Assembly (NCBI GenBank): GCA_002329495.1
Contig: DCTH01000244.1
Span: 800 to 12,565, forward strand
Direction: 5' to 3'
DNA length: 11,766 nt
From: Syntrophothermus sp. UBA1445
Lineage (GTDB): Bacteria; Bacillota; Syntrophomonadia; Syntrophomonadales; DTU052
Below the pieces are notes generated by a model that was not told the DNA's origin, made no database searches, and saw only the letters and a program-made list of their open reading frames with translations. Below are positions 1 through 9,269 of this stretch, one piece after another. How positions within the stretch are numbered: the first letter of the stretch is position 1; every line of letters starts with the position of its first letter. A program made the position numbers and the translations under genes.

Positions 1-21
1 CAGGATACTTAAGTTTTATTA

Positions 22-50
22 TTGAATTTCATCCTTCAAGTTATTATCAT
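22..50 (+). promoter_or_regulatory. Predicted sigma-A promoter of gltB-nadE
   Basis: A -35 element TTGAAT (22-27) and a -10 element TATCAT (45-50, one mismatch to TATAAT) are separated by 17 bases. Transcription would start near 57, just before the first leader hairpin at 60-77, so the hairpin would sit at the very 5' end of the RNA. The match and spacing are seen directly; promoter activity is inferred. Confidence 0.6.
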
Positions 51-59
51 TAAAATACA

Positions 60-77
60 CGGTACAACGACGTGCCG
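60..77 (+). promoter_or_regulatory. ANTAR-type hairpin P1 of the gltB leader
   Basis: Six base pairs (60-65 with 72-77, one G-U) enclose the six-base loop AACGAC at 66-71. Loop position 1 is A and position 4 is G, the two bases conserved in RNA targets of ANTAR antiterminators such as NasR and EutV. Similar loops occur at 7282-7287 (asnB leader) and 9275-9280 (gltD leader). Binding by an ANTAR protein is inferred, since no such protein is encoded in the window. Confidence 0.65.
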
Positions 78-105
78 CAAGTTATGGGGAATTTAATACT
101 CCTTT

Positions 106-119
106 GGGCGACGAAGTCC
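106..119 (+). promoter_or_regulatory. ANTAR-type hairpin P2 (antiterminator) of the gltB leader
   Basis: A four-pair stem (106-109 with 116-119, including one G-U) encloses the loop GACGAA at 110-115. The loop keeps G at position 4 but has G instead of A at position 1, so it is a weaker match than P1. It lies 28 bases after P1. Its 3' arm is also part of the terminator 5' arm, so P2 and the terminator cannot both form. The gltD leader has an equivalent hairpin at 9313-9328, and both share the 9-mer AGTCCTCAG at this overlap. Confidence 0.5.
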
Positions 120-155
120 TCAGCACCACTCAGGTGTTGGGGGCTTTTTTTATTT
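115..155 (+). terminator. Intrinsic terminator in the gltB leader (attenuator)
   Basis: A 13-pair stem (115-127 with 133-145, a few G-U pairs) closes a five-base loop and is followed by a run of seven T and then ATTTT. It ends upstream of the gltB start, so default transcription would stop before the gene. The 5' arm overlaps hairpin P2, which is the arrangement needed for antitermination. Confidence 0.85.
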
Positions 156-171
156 TCCGGTAGAGGGTGTG

Positions 172-3100
172 ATGGAAATGCGGAGTTACGGTTTACCCCT
201 AAGACAGGGCCTTTACGATCCAGCGTTGGAGCATGATGCCTGTGGCATGGGGTTTGTTGTTAATATCAAGGGGGAAAAGTCTCACGACATTATCGATGAG
301 TCTTTGACGGTTCTGGAAAACCTGAGTCACCGGGGGGCCAGCGGCGCGGATGAGGATACCGGAGATGGCGCCGGAATCCTGGTCCAGATACCACATGATT
401 TCTTCAAGAGGGAATGTGAGGTGCTGGGGTTTGATCTCCCGGAGAAGGGAGACTATGCTGCGGGTATGCTGTTTGCCCACCGGTATGATGATTTCCGTAG
501 AACTCAGATGGAGACTTTTGAGGAAATCGTCCGGGAGGAAGGACAGAAGATCCTGGGCTGGCGGGAAGTCCCCATCGATAAGACCACTATTGGAGCCAGT
601 GCCAAAGCGGTGATGCCCCGGTTCATTCAGGTCTTTATCGAAAAGAACCCGTCACTGTCAGATCCCATGGATTTTGAGAGAAAGCTCTATGTCATCAGGA
701 AGAGGGCTGAAAGGGTTATTGTTCCGATGTGTGAGGATAAGGGCGGGACTTTCTATATCGCAAGCCTGTCTTCAAAGACCATCGTCTATAAAGGTATGCT
801 TACCGCAGAGCAGTTGAGAAATTTCTATATTGATCTTTCCGACCTTGATTTTACTTCCGCACTGGCCATGGTCCATTCCCGGTTCAGCACCAATACCTTT
901 CCCAGTTGGGAACGAGCCCATCCCAACCGGTATATTGTCCACAATGGTGAAATCAATACCATTCGGGGGAATGTGAACTGGATGAGGGCCCGGCAGAGGT
1001 GTATCGATTCACCGCTGTTTGAGGACATCGGCAAAGTCTATCCGGTAGTCGATGACCTGGGCAGTGACTCGGCCATGTTTGATAACTGCCTGGAGTTTTT
1101 GCACCTCACTGGCAGGTCGTTACCGCATGCGGTGATGATGATGATCCCTGAACCCTGGGAGAAGAATGACATGATGCCGCAAGAAAGGCGGGACTTCTAT
1201 GAATTCCACAATTTAATCATGGAGCCCTGGGATGGCCCGGCGGCGATTGGTTTTACCGACGGTATGCTTATCGGCGCGGTATTGGACCGAAATGGGCTGC
1301 GTCCGGCCAGATATTATGTAACCTGTGACGACAAGGTTATCATGGCCTCTGAGGTTGGGGTGATGAACATCAAACCTGAGAACGTGAGGTATAAAGGCAG
1401 GCTGGAGCCAGGCAAGATGCTGCTCATCGATACCCGGGCCCAAAGGATCATTTCCGATGAGGAAATCAAAAAGAGTATAGCCGGGGAGCATCCATACCGA
1501 AGTTGGAATCTGAGAAACATAGTAAAGTTGGAAGATGTGGCAGTAGAACCCGAGCAGATCCAAACGGTAGGGGAAGACCTCATCCAGCGCCAGAAAGCTT
1601 TTGGCTACACCTTTGAAGATGTTTACCAAACCATTAGGCCAATGGCAGCTACAGGGGTTGATCCAGTAGGTTCGATGGGTATGGATTCGCCTCTGGCCGT
1701 CCTATCAGAGCAGCCGCAAATGCTGTATTTGTACTTCAAACAGCTCTTTGCTCAGGTTACCAATCCTCCCATCGACGGAGAAAGGGAAGAGATCATCACT
1801 TCGAGCAGCATGCTGCTGGGAGATACCGGAAGTCTGCTGGAAAAGGACCACACACAGTCGTGTATTATCCTTAAGCACCCCCTGCTGTCAAATGCGGAGC
1901 TCAATACTATTAAGAAGTTGAATGATGATCGGTTTAAGGCGGTTACCATCTCCATCCTCTACCAGGTTCAGGACGGGGTTAAGGATATGGAGAGGGCCCT
2001 GGATCGGATCTTCCGGGAAGCGGACCGGGCTATCAGTGAAGGTGCCAATATCCTTGTCCTGACCGACCAGGGGGTAGATGCCAGTCTGGCAGGCATTCCC
2101 GCACTCCTGGCATCATCCGGAATCCATCATCACCTGATCCGAAAGGGAATCAGGACCAGAGTGGGCATAGTTCTGGAATCCGGGGAACCAAGGGAGGTAC
2201 ATCACTTCTGTGCTCTGATCGGGTATGGAGTTAATGCGATAAATCCGTACCTGGCCTACGAGACCGTCCAGGACCTGGTGGAAAGGGGTTTTCTGGGGGA
2301 GCTTATGACCTGCGAGGAAGCTCAAAAGAATTACCTGAAGGCCAGTGTAAAAGGCATCCTCAAAGTCCTGACCAAAATGGGCATATCGACCATGCGTAGC
2401 TATCATGGCGCGCAGACGTTTGAAGCCATCGGTCTCAGGAGGGAACTGATCGATAGGTATTTCACCATGACTCCATCCCGGTTGGAAGGGATCGGTCTGG
2501 AGGAAATCGCACTTGAAAACCAATTAAGACATCAAAGCGCATACAACGAGAATCCTCTCTACACTGCTACCCTGGAGAGTGGTGGATTCTTTCAGTGCAA
2601 GGACGAGGGGGAGATCCATCTCTATAATCCGGAAACGATCTACCTCTTGCAGCGGGCCTGTCGCGAGGGGGACTACAGTCTTTACAAGGAGTACTCCCGC
2701 AAGATTAACGAGGAGAAAGTATACACCCTGAGAAATCTGTTGGAGTTTAAATTCAATCCGGGTGACACTATCCCGATTGAAGAGGTGGAACCGGTCACCT
2801 CTATCGTCCGCCGCTTCAAAACCGGGGCCATGTCTTACGGTTCGATAAGCAAAGAAGCCCACGAGTGTCTGGCTGTGGCCATGAACCGCCTGGGGGGCAA
2901 GAGTAACTGTGGTGAAGGCGGGGAAGACAGCGAAAGGTTTAGGAGCAGAACGGATGGGGTAACAAAAAACAGCGCCATTAAACAGGTGGCATCGGGACGT
3001 TTTGGCGTTACCAGCAACTACCTGGTGAATGCGGAAGAGATTCAAATAAAAATGGCTCAGGGTGCAAAACCTGGTGAAGGTGGGCAATTGCCGGGGGTCA

Positions 3101-4758
3101 AGGTATACCCGGATATTGCCCGGGTAAGGCATTCAACCCCTGGAGTGGGACTGATATCCCCACCGCCGCATCATGACATCTATTCCATAGAAGACCTGGC
3201 AGAATTGATCCTGGACCTTAAGAGTGCCAACCGGGACGCCCGGATAAATGTCAAGCTGGTTGCTGAAGTAGGGGTCGGCACCATTGCTGCCGGGGTGGCC
3301 AAGGGGAAAGCGGATGTAATCCTTATCAGCGGCTATGAAGGCGGGACCGGCGCCTCTCCCCGGACCAGCATAAGAAATGCCGGAATTCCATGGGAACTGG
3401 GGCTTTCCGAAACCCACCAGACTCTGGTACTGAACCGGCTCCGAGATCGGGTGGTGTTGGAAACAGACGGTAAGCTGCTATCGGGGAGGGATGTGGCTAT
3501 AGCTGCCATGCTGGGAGCCGAGGAGTTCGGATTTGCCACCACCCCACTGATCGCTTTGGGATGTGTCATGATGAGAGTCTGCAACCTCAATACCTGTCCG
3601 GTTGGTATTGCTACCCAGGATGAAAACCTGAGAAAGAACTTTACCGGCCGTCCTGAGTATGTAGAGAATTTCATGAGATTTGTGGCCCAGGAGATGCGTG
3701 AAATTATGGCTAAACTGGGTTTCAGAACGGTAAACGAAATGGTAGGACGCACCGACCTTCTTAAACCCAGAGACAATGTGAGGCACTGGAAGGCTCACCA
3801 TCTTGACCTGACGCCGATTCTTTACCAGCCTTATGCCGGTTCTGATGTGGGGCGATATAATATGCGAATGCAGCAGCATAAGCTGGAAGACTCAATGGAT
3901 ATGAAAAAGCTGCTCAGGATGTGTCAGCCGGGCCTGGAATATAAAAAACCGATCAGGGCCAAGTTGAAGATTAAGAATACTGACCGGGTGGTTGGTACCA
4001 TTGTCGGCAGTGAAATATCAAAAAGGTACGGCGAAGATGGTCTTCCCGATGATACCATAAAACTTACTTTTGTCGGCTCGGCCGGACAGAGTTTTGGCTC
4101 TTTTCTACCGAAAGGCATGTCCCTCGAGCTGGAGGGTGATGCCAACGACTACATTGGCAAGGGTTTATCCGGCGGCAAGATTATAGTCTACCCGCCTAAA
4201 GCCTCACTCTTTAAACCGGAAGAAAATGTCCTGATAGGAAATGTCGCTTTCTACGGAGCTACTGGCGGGGAGGCCTATATTAATGGTATTGCCGGGGAAC
4301 GGTTCTGTGTAAGAAACAGCGGGATTACAGCGGTTGTGGAAGGTGTGGGTGACCATGGCTGTGAGTACATGACCGGCGGCAAAGTGGTAATACTGGGCCG
4401 GACCGGAAGAAACCTGGCCGCAGGGATGTCGGGCGGCATAGCTTACATCCTCGATTTCAAACCGGAGTTTTGCAACCAGTCGTTGGTGGAACTGGAGGAG
4501 ATTAGCACTCTGGATGAGATGAATGCGGTCAGGGATTTGATCATAAGGCATGTCAATTATACCGGTAGCCCGCTGGGGCATCGGATCCTTGATGACTGGG
4601 ACCGGTATTCGCTTAGGTTTACTAAGGTAATACCCAAAGACTATAAGCGCATGGTGGTCAGCATTGAGAGAGCTCACCGGGCCGGCCTGCGAGGAGAAGA
4701 GGCGTTGATGGCGGCGTTTGAAGAGAACTATAAGCATACCGGGGAGGTATCTAGGTGA
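172..4758 (+). CDS. gltB: Glutamate synthase large (alpha) subunit
   Basis: The large subunit of GOGAT takes the amide of glutamine and transfers it through an internal ammonia channel to 2-oxoglutarate, giving glutamate in the cytoplasm with electrons supplied through GltD. The class II amidotransferase domain (about 24-450) starts at the nucleophile Cys24 in HDACGMGF, so a propeptide of about 23 residues must be removed. A central domain (about 480-790) follows. The FMN/2-oxoglutarate domain (about 840-1210) has GAMSYGS near 884, GGTGASP near 1057 and the 3Fe-4S cysteines C1131, C1137 and C1142. The C-terminal GXGXG domain covers about 1260-1450. About 1,528 residues is full length for the family. 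The start is uncertain: GTG at 169, ATG at 172 and ATG at 178 are in frame behind AGAGGG (162-167), and 178 has the more usual spacing. The gene is preceded by an antitermination leader and overlaps nadE by 4 bases. Confidence 0.97.
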   Translation: MEMRSYGLPLRQGLYDPALEHDACGMGFVVNIKGEKSHDIIDESLTVLENLSHRGASGADEDTGDGAGILVQIPHDFFKRECEVLGFDLPEKGDYAAGMLFAHRYDDFRRTQMETFEEIVREEGQKILGWREVPIDKTTIGASAKAVMPRFIQVFIEKNPSLSDPMDFERKLYVIRKRAERVIVPMCEDKGGTFYIASLSSKTIVYKGMLTAEQLRNFYIDLSDLDFTSALAMVHSRFSTNTFPSWERAHPNRYIVHNGEINTIRGNVNWMRARQRCIDSPLFEDIGKVYPVVDDLGSDSAMFDNCLEFLHLTGRSLPHAVMMMIPEPWEKNDMMPQERRDFYEFHNLIMEPWDGPAAIGFTDGMLIGAVLDRNGLRPARYYVTCDDKVIMASEVGVMNIKPENVRYKGRLEPGKMLLIDTRAQRIISDEEIKKSIAGEHPYRSWNLRNIVKLEDVAVEPEQIQTVGEDLIQRQKAFGYTFEDVYQTIRPMAATGVDPVGSMGMDSPLAVLSEQPQMLYLYFKQLFAQVTNPPIDGEREEIITSSSMLLGDTGSLLEKDHTQSCIILKHPLLSNAELNTIKKLNDDRFKAVTISILYQVQDGVKDMERALDRIFREADRAISEGANILVLTDQGVDASLAGIPALLASSGIHHHLIRKGIRTRVGIVLESGEPREVHHFCALIGYGVNAINPYLAYETVQDLVERGFLGELMTCEEAQKNYLKASVKGILKVLTKMGISTMRSYHGAQTFEAIGLRRELIDRYFTMTPSRLEGIGLEEIALENQLRHQSAYNENPLYTATLESGGFFQCKDEGEIHLYNPETIYLLQRACREGDYSLYKEYSRKINEEKVYTLRNLLEFKFNPGDTIPIEEVEPVTSIVRRFKTGAMSYGSISKEAHECLAVAMNRLGGKSNCGEGGEDSERFRSRTDGVTKNSAIKQVASGRFGVTSNYLVNAEEIQIKMAQGAKPGEGGQLPGVKVYPDIARVRHSTPGVGLISPPPHHDIYSIEDLAELILDLKSANRDARINVKLVAEVGVGTIAAGVAKGKADVILISGYEGGTGASPRTSIRNAGIPWELGLSETHQTLVLNRLRDRVVLETDGKLLSGRDVAIAAMLGAEEFGFATTPLIALGCVMMRVCNLNTCPVGIATQDENLRKNFTGRPEYVENFMRFVAQEMREIMAKLGFRTVNEMVGRTDLLKPRDNVRHWKAHHLDLTPILYQPYAGSDVGRYNMRMQQHKLEDSMDMKKLLRMCQPGLEYKKPIRAKLKIKNTDRVVGTIVGSEISKRYGEDGLPDDTIKLTFVGSAGQSFGSFLPKGMSLELEGDANDYIGKGLSGGKIIVYPPKASLFKPEENVLIGNVAFYGATGGEAYINGIAGERFCVRNSGITAVVEGVGDHGCEYMTGGKVVILGRTGRNLAAGMSGGIAYILDFKPEFCNQSLVELEEISTLDEMNAVRDLIIRHVNYTGSPLGHRILDDWDRYSLRFTKVIPKDYKRMVVSIERAHRAGLRGEEALMAAFEENYKHTGEVSR
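4741..4757 (+). promoter_or_regulatory. nadE ribosome binding site and GTG start
   Basis: GGGGAGGT (4741-4748) lies six bases before GTG (4755-4757), inside the end of gltB. The GTGA at 4755-4758 contains both the nadE start and the gltB stop TGA, an arrangement typical of translational coupling. This decides the non-ATG start. Confidence 0.85.
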
Positions 4759-6395
4759 GGATTACGCTGGCGCAAATGAATCCGGTGGTCGGCGACATCG
4801 GTGGTAACACCGACAGACTATTGAATGTGATGCGACAGTTCCACCGGCAGGCCGACTTGATCGTGTTTCCAGAACTGTATCTGGTCGGATATCCTCCCCG
4901 GGATCTGCTGGAGAAACCGGAGTTCATAAAACGTACTGGTGATGCTCTGGACAAAATCATAATTGCTTCCCGCTCTTATCCGGAAACCGGCATCCTGTTC
5001 GGGATGCCCCTGGAATCTGACCGTGGATCAAGCCGGGGTTTGTACAACTCTGCGGTCCTGGTTGGCGATGGTAAGCTGCTGTTTACACAGCACAAATCTT
5101 TGCTTCCGTCGTATGATGTATTTAATGAAACCAGGTACTTTGATCCCGCGCCGGGTATTGAACACTTTGTGTTTAAAGGCAATCGCCTGGGGATTACTAT
5201 CTGCGAGGATGCCTGGAATACGCCGGATCTGTGGCCGCTTCCGGAAAGATACCGTGTTGATCCTCAGGAGATACTGGGGTCTCAGGGGGTAGACCTGTTT
5301 ATCAACCTATCTGCTTCTCCCTACTACCTGGCGAAAGAGGACCTGCGCCGGAAGGTTCTGGAACATCATGCTCGCAAGCATGGCATTCCTTTTGTCTACG
5401 TGAATCAGGTCGGCGCCAATGACGAGTTGATTTTTGACGGCCGCAGCCTGGTGATCAACGGAAATGGTGAGATCCTCACTTGGCTGCCCGCGTTTGAGGA
5501 AGCTATCGTGACTGTTGATACCCGGGAAATACCAACGGGGAACATGGTCCCCGGGACGCAGGTGGAATCTCTGTATAAGGCCCTGGTACTGGGTATTCGA
5601 GATTATTTCAGGAAAACCGGGTTTCGTCAGGCCATAATCGGACTCTCCGGGGGTATAGATTCCGCCCTGACGGCGGTCCTGGCAGTGGAGGCCCTGGGGA
5701 GGGAAAATGTGCTGGGTATTTCGATGCCCTCCCAGTATTCTTCCGCCGGTAGTGTGGATGATGCTCGCGCTCTGGCACGAAACCTGAATATTGAGTTAAA
5801 AGTAATTCCGATAAAGCCCGTATTTGAAGCTTATCTTAACACCCTTCAAGATCATCTCACCGGTCCCGAGGATGTAACCGAGGAGAACATTCAGGCTCGA
5901 ATTCGCGGCAATCTGCTTATGGCATTCTCCAACCGGTTGAGGGCCATGGTACTGTCAACCGGAAACAAGAGCGAGTTGGCGGTGGGTTATTGTACCCTGT
6001 ATGGTGACATGTGCGGCGGACTAAGTGTTATTTCTGATGTACCCAAGACCATGGTCTATGAACTCTCCCGCTATATAAACCGGGAAACCGAGATTATTCC
6101 CGGTGCCATTCTGGAGAAAGAGCCGTCCGCAGAGCTTAGACCGGGCCAGAAGGACCAGGATACACTTCCACCCTATGTGATACTGGACGCCATACTAAAC
6201 TTTTATATTGAAGAAAACCTGTCAACGGCTGAGATTATTTCTCGGGGTTACGATCCCGACACGGTTGAATGGGTTGTCCAGGCTGTGAACCGTAATGAGT
6301 ATAAACGAAGACAGGCAGCCCCGGGTTTAAAAGTCAGTTCCAAAGCCTTCGGAATGGGGCGGAGGATGCCGATTGCAGCCAGGTTTGAGGAGTAG
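4755..6395 (+). CDS. nadE: Glutamine-dependent NAD+ synthetase
   Basis: This enzyme makes NAD+ from deamido-NAD+, ATP and glutamine, the last step of NAD biosynthesis. It is the long, two-domain form (546 residues). The N-terminal nitrilase-type glutaminase domain (about 1-260) carries the Glu-Lys-Cys triad as E40 ([11 protein letters not shown]), K114 ([13 protein letters not shown]) and C150 (ITICEDAWN). The C-terminal synthetase domain (about 265-546) has the ATP-pyrophosphatase loop SGGIDS at 298-303, STGNKSE at 401-407 and the GDMCGGL segment at 417-423. The start is GTG, placed by a strong Shine-Dalgarno within gltB. The 4-base overlap makes cotranscription with gltB, and control by the same leader, very likely. 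No clear terminator follows it. Having the glutaminase domain fits the glutamine theme of the neighbours. Confidence 0.97.
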   Translation: MRITLAQMNPVVGDIGGNTDRLLNVMRQFHRQADLIVFPELYLVGYPPRDLLEKPEFIKRTGDALDKIIIASRSYPETGILFGMPLESDRGSSRGLYNSAVLVGDGKLLFTQHKSLLPSYDVFNETRYFDPAPGIEHFVFKGNRLGITICEDAWNTPDLWPLPERYRVDPQEILGSQGVDLFINLSASPYYLAKEDLRRKVLEHHARKHGIPFVYVNQVGANDELIFDGRSLVINGNGEILTWLPAFEEAIVTVDTREIPTGNMVPGTQVESLYKALVLGIRDYFRKTGFRQAIIGLSGGIDSALTAVLAVEALGRENVLGISMPSQYSSAGSVDDARALARNLNIELKVIPIKPVFEAYLNTLQDHLTGPEDVTEENIQARIRGNLLMAFSNRLRAMVLSTGNKSELAVGYCTLYGDMCGGLSVISDVPKTMVYELSRYINRETEIIPGAILEKEPSAELRPGQKDQDTLPPYVILDAILNFYIEENLSTAEIISRGYDPDTVEWVVQAVNRNEYKRRQAAPGLKVSSKAFGMGRRMPIAARFEE

Positions 6396-6415
6396 CATGC
6401 ATAGCTTTTTAGGAT

Positions 6416-7108
6416 TCACTGTAATGCTTCAAGTATCCAATTAACATCAACTATTTCAATGCGATCGGGGAAATCAATATTAAAAGCACAAACGGACAAA
6501 CGGTATTTCTCGTCAATTTCGTATTGACGCAAAAATACCTCGCCTGGCGATTCACTTACTACCGCCTTGCCATCTGGGGTTATATTGATCGTGAATGAAT
6601 TCAGGTCCTTGGATAAACCGCACCCCAGAGCTTTGATATAGCTTTCTTTCAAGGTCCAGATGTCATAGAATGCGGCGGTTCTCAAACTCTCAGGTTGATT
6701 TGAGATATAGGCAAACTCGGCGGCAGAAAAATAATGCCGGGCCACATCCAGTTCGATGGGGACTATCTCTTCTACATCAACTCCCACTGGTCGACGGTCA
6801 GCTGCACCGATCACCCACCTGCCGGAGTGAGACAGGTTAAAGCAATAGTCGTCTACTCCTTCAAGATATGGCTTGCCATACCTGCTGATTTGAAACTGAA
6901 TTTCATCGTTTCTGACCTTAAGGTTTCTGCAGGCTATGCTCCTGATCAGCAGATCACCCAGAAGGATACGCCTGGCTTCCTGACGGTCCTGGAGAGCATT
7001 TATTCGTTGTTGCTTACCGGGAGAAATGTACTGTACCAGACGTGGTATGTCGAGACGATCCTGATTCTTTTCAATGTTTAATCCGTAGATTCCGAACATA
7101 AATATCAC
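6416..7108 (-). CDS. Sfp-type 4'-phosphopantetheinyl transferase
   Basis: The product transfers 4'-phosphopantetheine from CoA to a serine of carrier proteins (acyl, peptidyl or aryl carriers), converting apo to holo forms. The 230-residue protein has the length and motifs of the Sfp/Gsp/HetI group: FNLSHSGRWV (90-99), GVDVEEI (109-115) with the Mg-binding acidic residues D111 and E113, and WTLKESYIKALG (151-162) with E155 and K159. The start is GTG at 7108, eight bases after AGAGG on the minus strand (complement of 7117-7121); an ATG three codons in is the alternative. It is convergent with nadE (20-base gap) and divergent from asnB. No carrier-protein substrate gene is visible. By eye the gene is AT-richer than its neighbours, which could mean separate acquisition, but this was not computed. 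The motifs do not distinguish a fatty-acid ACP partner from a secondary-metabolite partner. Confidence 0.9.
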   Translation of the reverse strand: MIFMFGIYGLNIEKNQDRLDIPRLVQYISPGKQQRINALQDRQEARRILLGDLLIRSIACRNLKVRNDEIQFQISRYGKPYLEGVDDYCFNLSHSGRWVIGAADRRPVGVDVEEIVPIELDVARHYFSAAEFAYISNQPESLRTAAFYDIWTLKESYIKALGCGLSKDLNSFTINITPDGKAVVSESPGEVFLRQYEIDEKYRLSVCAFNIDFPDRIEIVDVNWILEALQ

Positions 7109-7208
7109 TCTTCAAACCTCTAGATAATTCATGATAGGCTTGTTGACTCTGATTAGTCCAGTGATTTACCGTTCGACATCCCAATGCAAACCTCAGATTG
7201 ACAGATGT

Positions 7209-7257
7209 CGCCCGGACTTAAATCGCATTATACTGTGCACGTTTTTAAACCCGGGCG
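7209..7257. repeat. Imperfect inverted repeat upstream of asnB
   Basis: CGCCCGG (7209-7215) is mirrored by CCGGGCG (7251-7257). Inside these arms, TTAAA (7218-7222) pairs with TTTAA (7244-7248) across a symmetric two-base mismatch, leaving a 21-base centre. A TATACT sequence (7229-7234) sits in that centre. It lies between the divergent PPTase and asnB genes and could be an operator or a cruciform or hairpin. Its role is unknown. Confidence 0.45.
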
Positions 7258-7259
7258 CA

Positions 7260-7265
7260 TATATT
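7260..7265 (+). promoter_or_regulatory. Candidate -10 element of asnB
   Basis: TATATT (one mismatch to TATAAT) ends 11 bases before the core of the asnB leader hairpin, matching the -10 to P1 spacing seen for gltB and gltD. No good -35 lies 17 bases upstream. TATACT at 7229-7234 is an alternative -10, also without a good -35. The asnB promoter is therefore only tentatively placed. Confidence 0.3.
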
Positions 7266-7269
7266 AAAA

Positions 7270-7299
7270 CTGATTTTGAGCAACGGCGTTCAGAATCGG
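7270..7299 (+). promoter_or_regulatory. ANTAR-type hairpin in the asnB leader
   Basis: A stem of up to 12 pairs (7270-7281 with 7288-7299, including G-U pairs) closes the loop AACGGC (7282-7287). This loop is identical to that of P1 in the gltD leader, and the 9-mer GCAACGGCG is shared by the two. The whole 3' arm is reused as the 5' arm of the terminator at 7285-7326, so the hairpin and terminator are mutually exclusive. I could not find a second A1/G4 hexaloop hairpin here, unlike in the gltB and gltD leaders. Confidence 0.55.
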
Positions 7300-7333
7300 A
7301 GTTTAAAGACTCTGATTCAGGACGCCTTTTTTT
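7285..7333 (+). terminator. Intrinsic terminator in the asnB leader (attenuator)
   Basis: A very long stem (7285-7302 with 7309-7326, 17 pairs and one A-A mismatch) closes the loop TTAAAG and is followed by seven T (7327-7333). It ends 17 bases before the asnB ATG, so it must be bypassed for expression. Its 5' arm contains the 3' half of the ANTAR-type hairpin. Confidence 0.88.
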
Positions 7334-7350
7334 ATGGAAGGTGGATGCTT

Positions 7351-9192
7351 ATGTGCGGAATCGTAGGATGGCTGAGCTTCACGGAAACATTGACCAACGA
7401 AACGGAAGTAATTAAAGAAATGGCCAATCAGCTTATTCATCGCGGTCCCGATGACTTTGGATTCTGGTTAAGTGAGCATATGGCTTTGGGCCATCGTCGC
7501 CTGGTGGTCGTTGACCCTGAAGGTGGCCGGCAGCCAATGATCGGGAGTAGGGGCAGCCAGAGTTTTGTCCTGGTTTATAACGGGGAGCTATATAACACGG
7601 AAGATATAAGACAGGTACTAACTGCCAAAGGTTATTCTTTCGAGGGCTGGTCGGATACCGAGGTTCTCCTGAAAGCTTACATGGAGTGGGGCGAAGAGTG
7701 CCTTCCCCAACTGAATGGCATTTTCGCCTTTGCGGTCTGGGACAACGAACGGGAGACACTATTCATGGCCAGAGACCGTTTGGGGGTTAAGCCATTATTC
7801 TACTGTCATCGGGGCAGATCGTTGCTGTTTGCCTCGGAAATCAAAGCCATCCTGGCGCACCCCGCGGTACCGGCGAGGGTTACTCGGGGAGGTCTGGCGG
7901 AGGTTTTGGCCCTGGGACCTGCCCGGACTCCCGGGCATGGTATTTTTAAAGGGATCTGTGAATTAAAACCGGGTTATTGTATGCATGTTGACCGGAATGG
8001 AACGCGGATAAAGCAGTACTGGTCCTTGAACAGCCATCCTCATGAAGATGGTTTTGAACGGACTGTGGAAACCGTGCGGGAACTGGTTTATGATGCGGTC
8101 AAACGTCAATTGGTATCCGACGTGCCGTTGTGCACCCTGTTGTCGGGGGGATTGGATTCGAGCGTCATCACCGCCATCGCCTCGGGGGTTTACAGGAACC
8201 GGAACCAGGATCCTATTAAGACCTTTTCCATAGATTACGTGGGCAATGACCGGCATTTTCGGGCGAGTGAGTTTCAGCCCCATGCTGATGCTCCCTGGAT
8301 AACCCAGGTTTCTGAATACCTGGGTACCAGGCATGCTTCCCATCTAATTGATACGCCGGAATTGGTGGAGAACCTGTTTTCCGCGGTGGTCGCGAGGGAT
8401 CTGCCGGGTATGACAGATGTCGATTCCTCTTTATGGCTTTTCAGCCACTGGATCAAACAACATGCAACAGTGGGGATTTCAGGCGAGTGCGCGGATGAGG
8501 TTTTCGGCGGGTATCCCTGGTTTTACCGGAGAGCCGGGTCAGAGGATACCTTCCCCTGGTCATTGAACCTTGATATACGTACCAGACTTTATTCAGCAGA
8601 GCTGCTCAATCTCATCAGACCTGAGGAGTATATGGCCGGGCGGTATCGGGAGGCACTGGATGAGGTACCCCGCCTGCCGGGAGATTCGCCGGTTGATACT
8701 CGAATGCGGGAGCTGTTTTATCTGAACCTGACCCGGTGGATGCCAACTTTGCTCGACCGGAAAGATCGAATGAGTATGGCGGCCGGTCTGGAGATCCGGG
8801 TACCTTTTTGTGATCACCGGTTGGTGGAATACGTATGGAATGTACCCTGGGAAATGAAGAATTACCAGGGGAGGGAAAAGGGCCTGTTGAGGCAGGCGAT
8901 GACCGGGTTGCTGCCCCGTGATGTCCTGTGGAGGAAAAAGAGCCCGTACCCAAAGACCCATAATCCTTCCTTTGTTGAGGAGGTCCGAAGATTAACCTTG
9001 TCGATTCTCGATGATCCCTTATCCCCCTTGCTGCCTCTGATCAATCCGAAAACTGTCAGGGATTTGGCCTGGTCGATAAATCGTGATACCAACATACCCT
9101 GGTTTGGACAGCTAATGAATGCCGCTCAACTGCTGGCCTATTTGGTGCAGATAGATTTTTGGCTGCAAAAGTACCGCATTACTTTGGAGTAG
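7351..9192 (+). CDS. asnB: Asparagine synthase (glutamine-hydrolysing)
   Basis: The product converts aspartate, ATP and glutamine to asparagine, AMP, pyrophosphate and glutamate. The class II amidotransferase domain (about 1-200) has Cys2 as nucleophile right after Met1, R50, NGE at 77-79 and D102. The synthetase domain (about 230-600) has the pyrophosphatase loop SGGLDS at 265-270. The 613-residue length is typical of the Bacillus AsnB/AsnO group. The start is fixed at ATG 7351 by the need for an N-terminal cysteine and by GGAAGGTGG at 7336-7344. Longer in-frame readings (for example from TTG at 7276) would begin inside the leader hairpin and bury the cysteine, so they are rejected. Some AsnB-like proteins act on other carboxylates such as cell-wall or peptide substrates. 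The nitrogen-assimilation neighbours favour true asparagine synthesis, but substrate is not proved by sequence. Confidence 0.93.
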   Translation: MCGIVGWLSFTETLTNETEVIKEMANQLIHRGPDDFGFWLSEHMALGHRRLVVVDPEGGRQPMIGSRGSQSFVLVYNGELYNTEDIRQVLTAKGYSFEGWSDTEVLLKAYMEWGEECLPQLNGIFAFAVWDNERETLFMARDRLGVKPLFYCHRGRSLLFASEIKAILAHPAVPARVTRGGLAEVLALGPARTPGHGIFKGICELKPGYCMHVDRNGTRIKQYWSLNSHPHEDGFERTVETVRELVYDAVKRQLVSDVPLCTLLSGGLDSSVITAIASGVYRNRNQDPIKTFSIDYVGNDRHFRASEFQPHADAPWITQVSEYLGTRHASHLIDTPELVENLFSAVVARDLPGMTDVDSSLWLFSHWIKQHATVGISGECADEVFGGYPWFYRRAGSEDTFPWSLNLDIRTRLYSAELLNLIRPEEYMAGRYREALDEVPRLPGDSPVDTRMRELFYLNLTRWMPTLLDRKDRMSMAAGLEIRVPFCDHRLVEYVWNVPWEMKNYQGREKGLLRQAMTGLLPRDVLWRKKSPYPKTHNPSFVEEVRRLTLSILDDPLSPLLPLINPKTVRDLAWSINRDTNIPWFGQLMNAAQLLAYLVQIDFWLQKYRITLE

Positions 9193-9229
9193 GTCGATTG
9201 ATGTATACAATATTTTTTCGCTCAGGGTC

Positions 9230-9258
9230 TTGTATTTCATATTTCAGGACTCTAAAAT
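9230..9258 (+). promoter_or_regulatory. Predicted promoter of gltD
   Basis: A -35-like TTGTAT (9230-9235; only TTG matches the consensus) and a -10 TAAAAT (9253-9258, one mismatch) are separated by 17 bases. The -10 ends 11 bases before hairpin P1, close to the spacing seen in the gltB leader. This supports gltD having its own transcription start rather than depending on asnB. The stretch from the asnB stop at 9192 to here shows no convincing asnB terminator. Confidence 0.45.
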
Positions 9259-9269
9259 TACCTTAACAG

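Noticed and set aside
1..171. Glutamine riboswitch (glnA RNA motif) in front of gltB
   Set aside because: I see no matching conserved three-way junction. The region is fully explained by two small hexaloop hairpins and a terminator.
2524..3132. Long minus-strand open frame inside gltB (202 codons)
   Set aside because: It is antisense to conserved GltB domain sequence, has no recognisable motifs, and is a shadow of the real gene.
6380..6430. Bidirectional terminator between the convergent nadE and PPTase genes
   Set aside because: Only a short GCATGC/ATGCAT palindrome and five T are present; no stable stem was found.
7198..7234. Perfect TTGACA at 7198-7203 paired with TATACT at 7229-7234 as an asnB promoter
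   Set aside because: The spacer is 25 bases, too long for a sigma-A promoter, and no -10-like element lies at 17 bases.
7276..7350. N-terminal 25-residue extension of AsnB starting at TTG 7276
   Set aside because: It would start inside the leader hairpin and run through the terminator, and would bury the cysteine that must be N-terminal. ATG 7351 has a strong Shine-Dalgarno.
7109..7350. T-box leader for asnB
   Set aside because: T-box leaders carry a conserved AGGGTGG-type sequence before the terminator and a specifier loop; neither is seen here.
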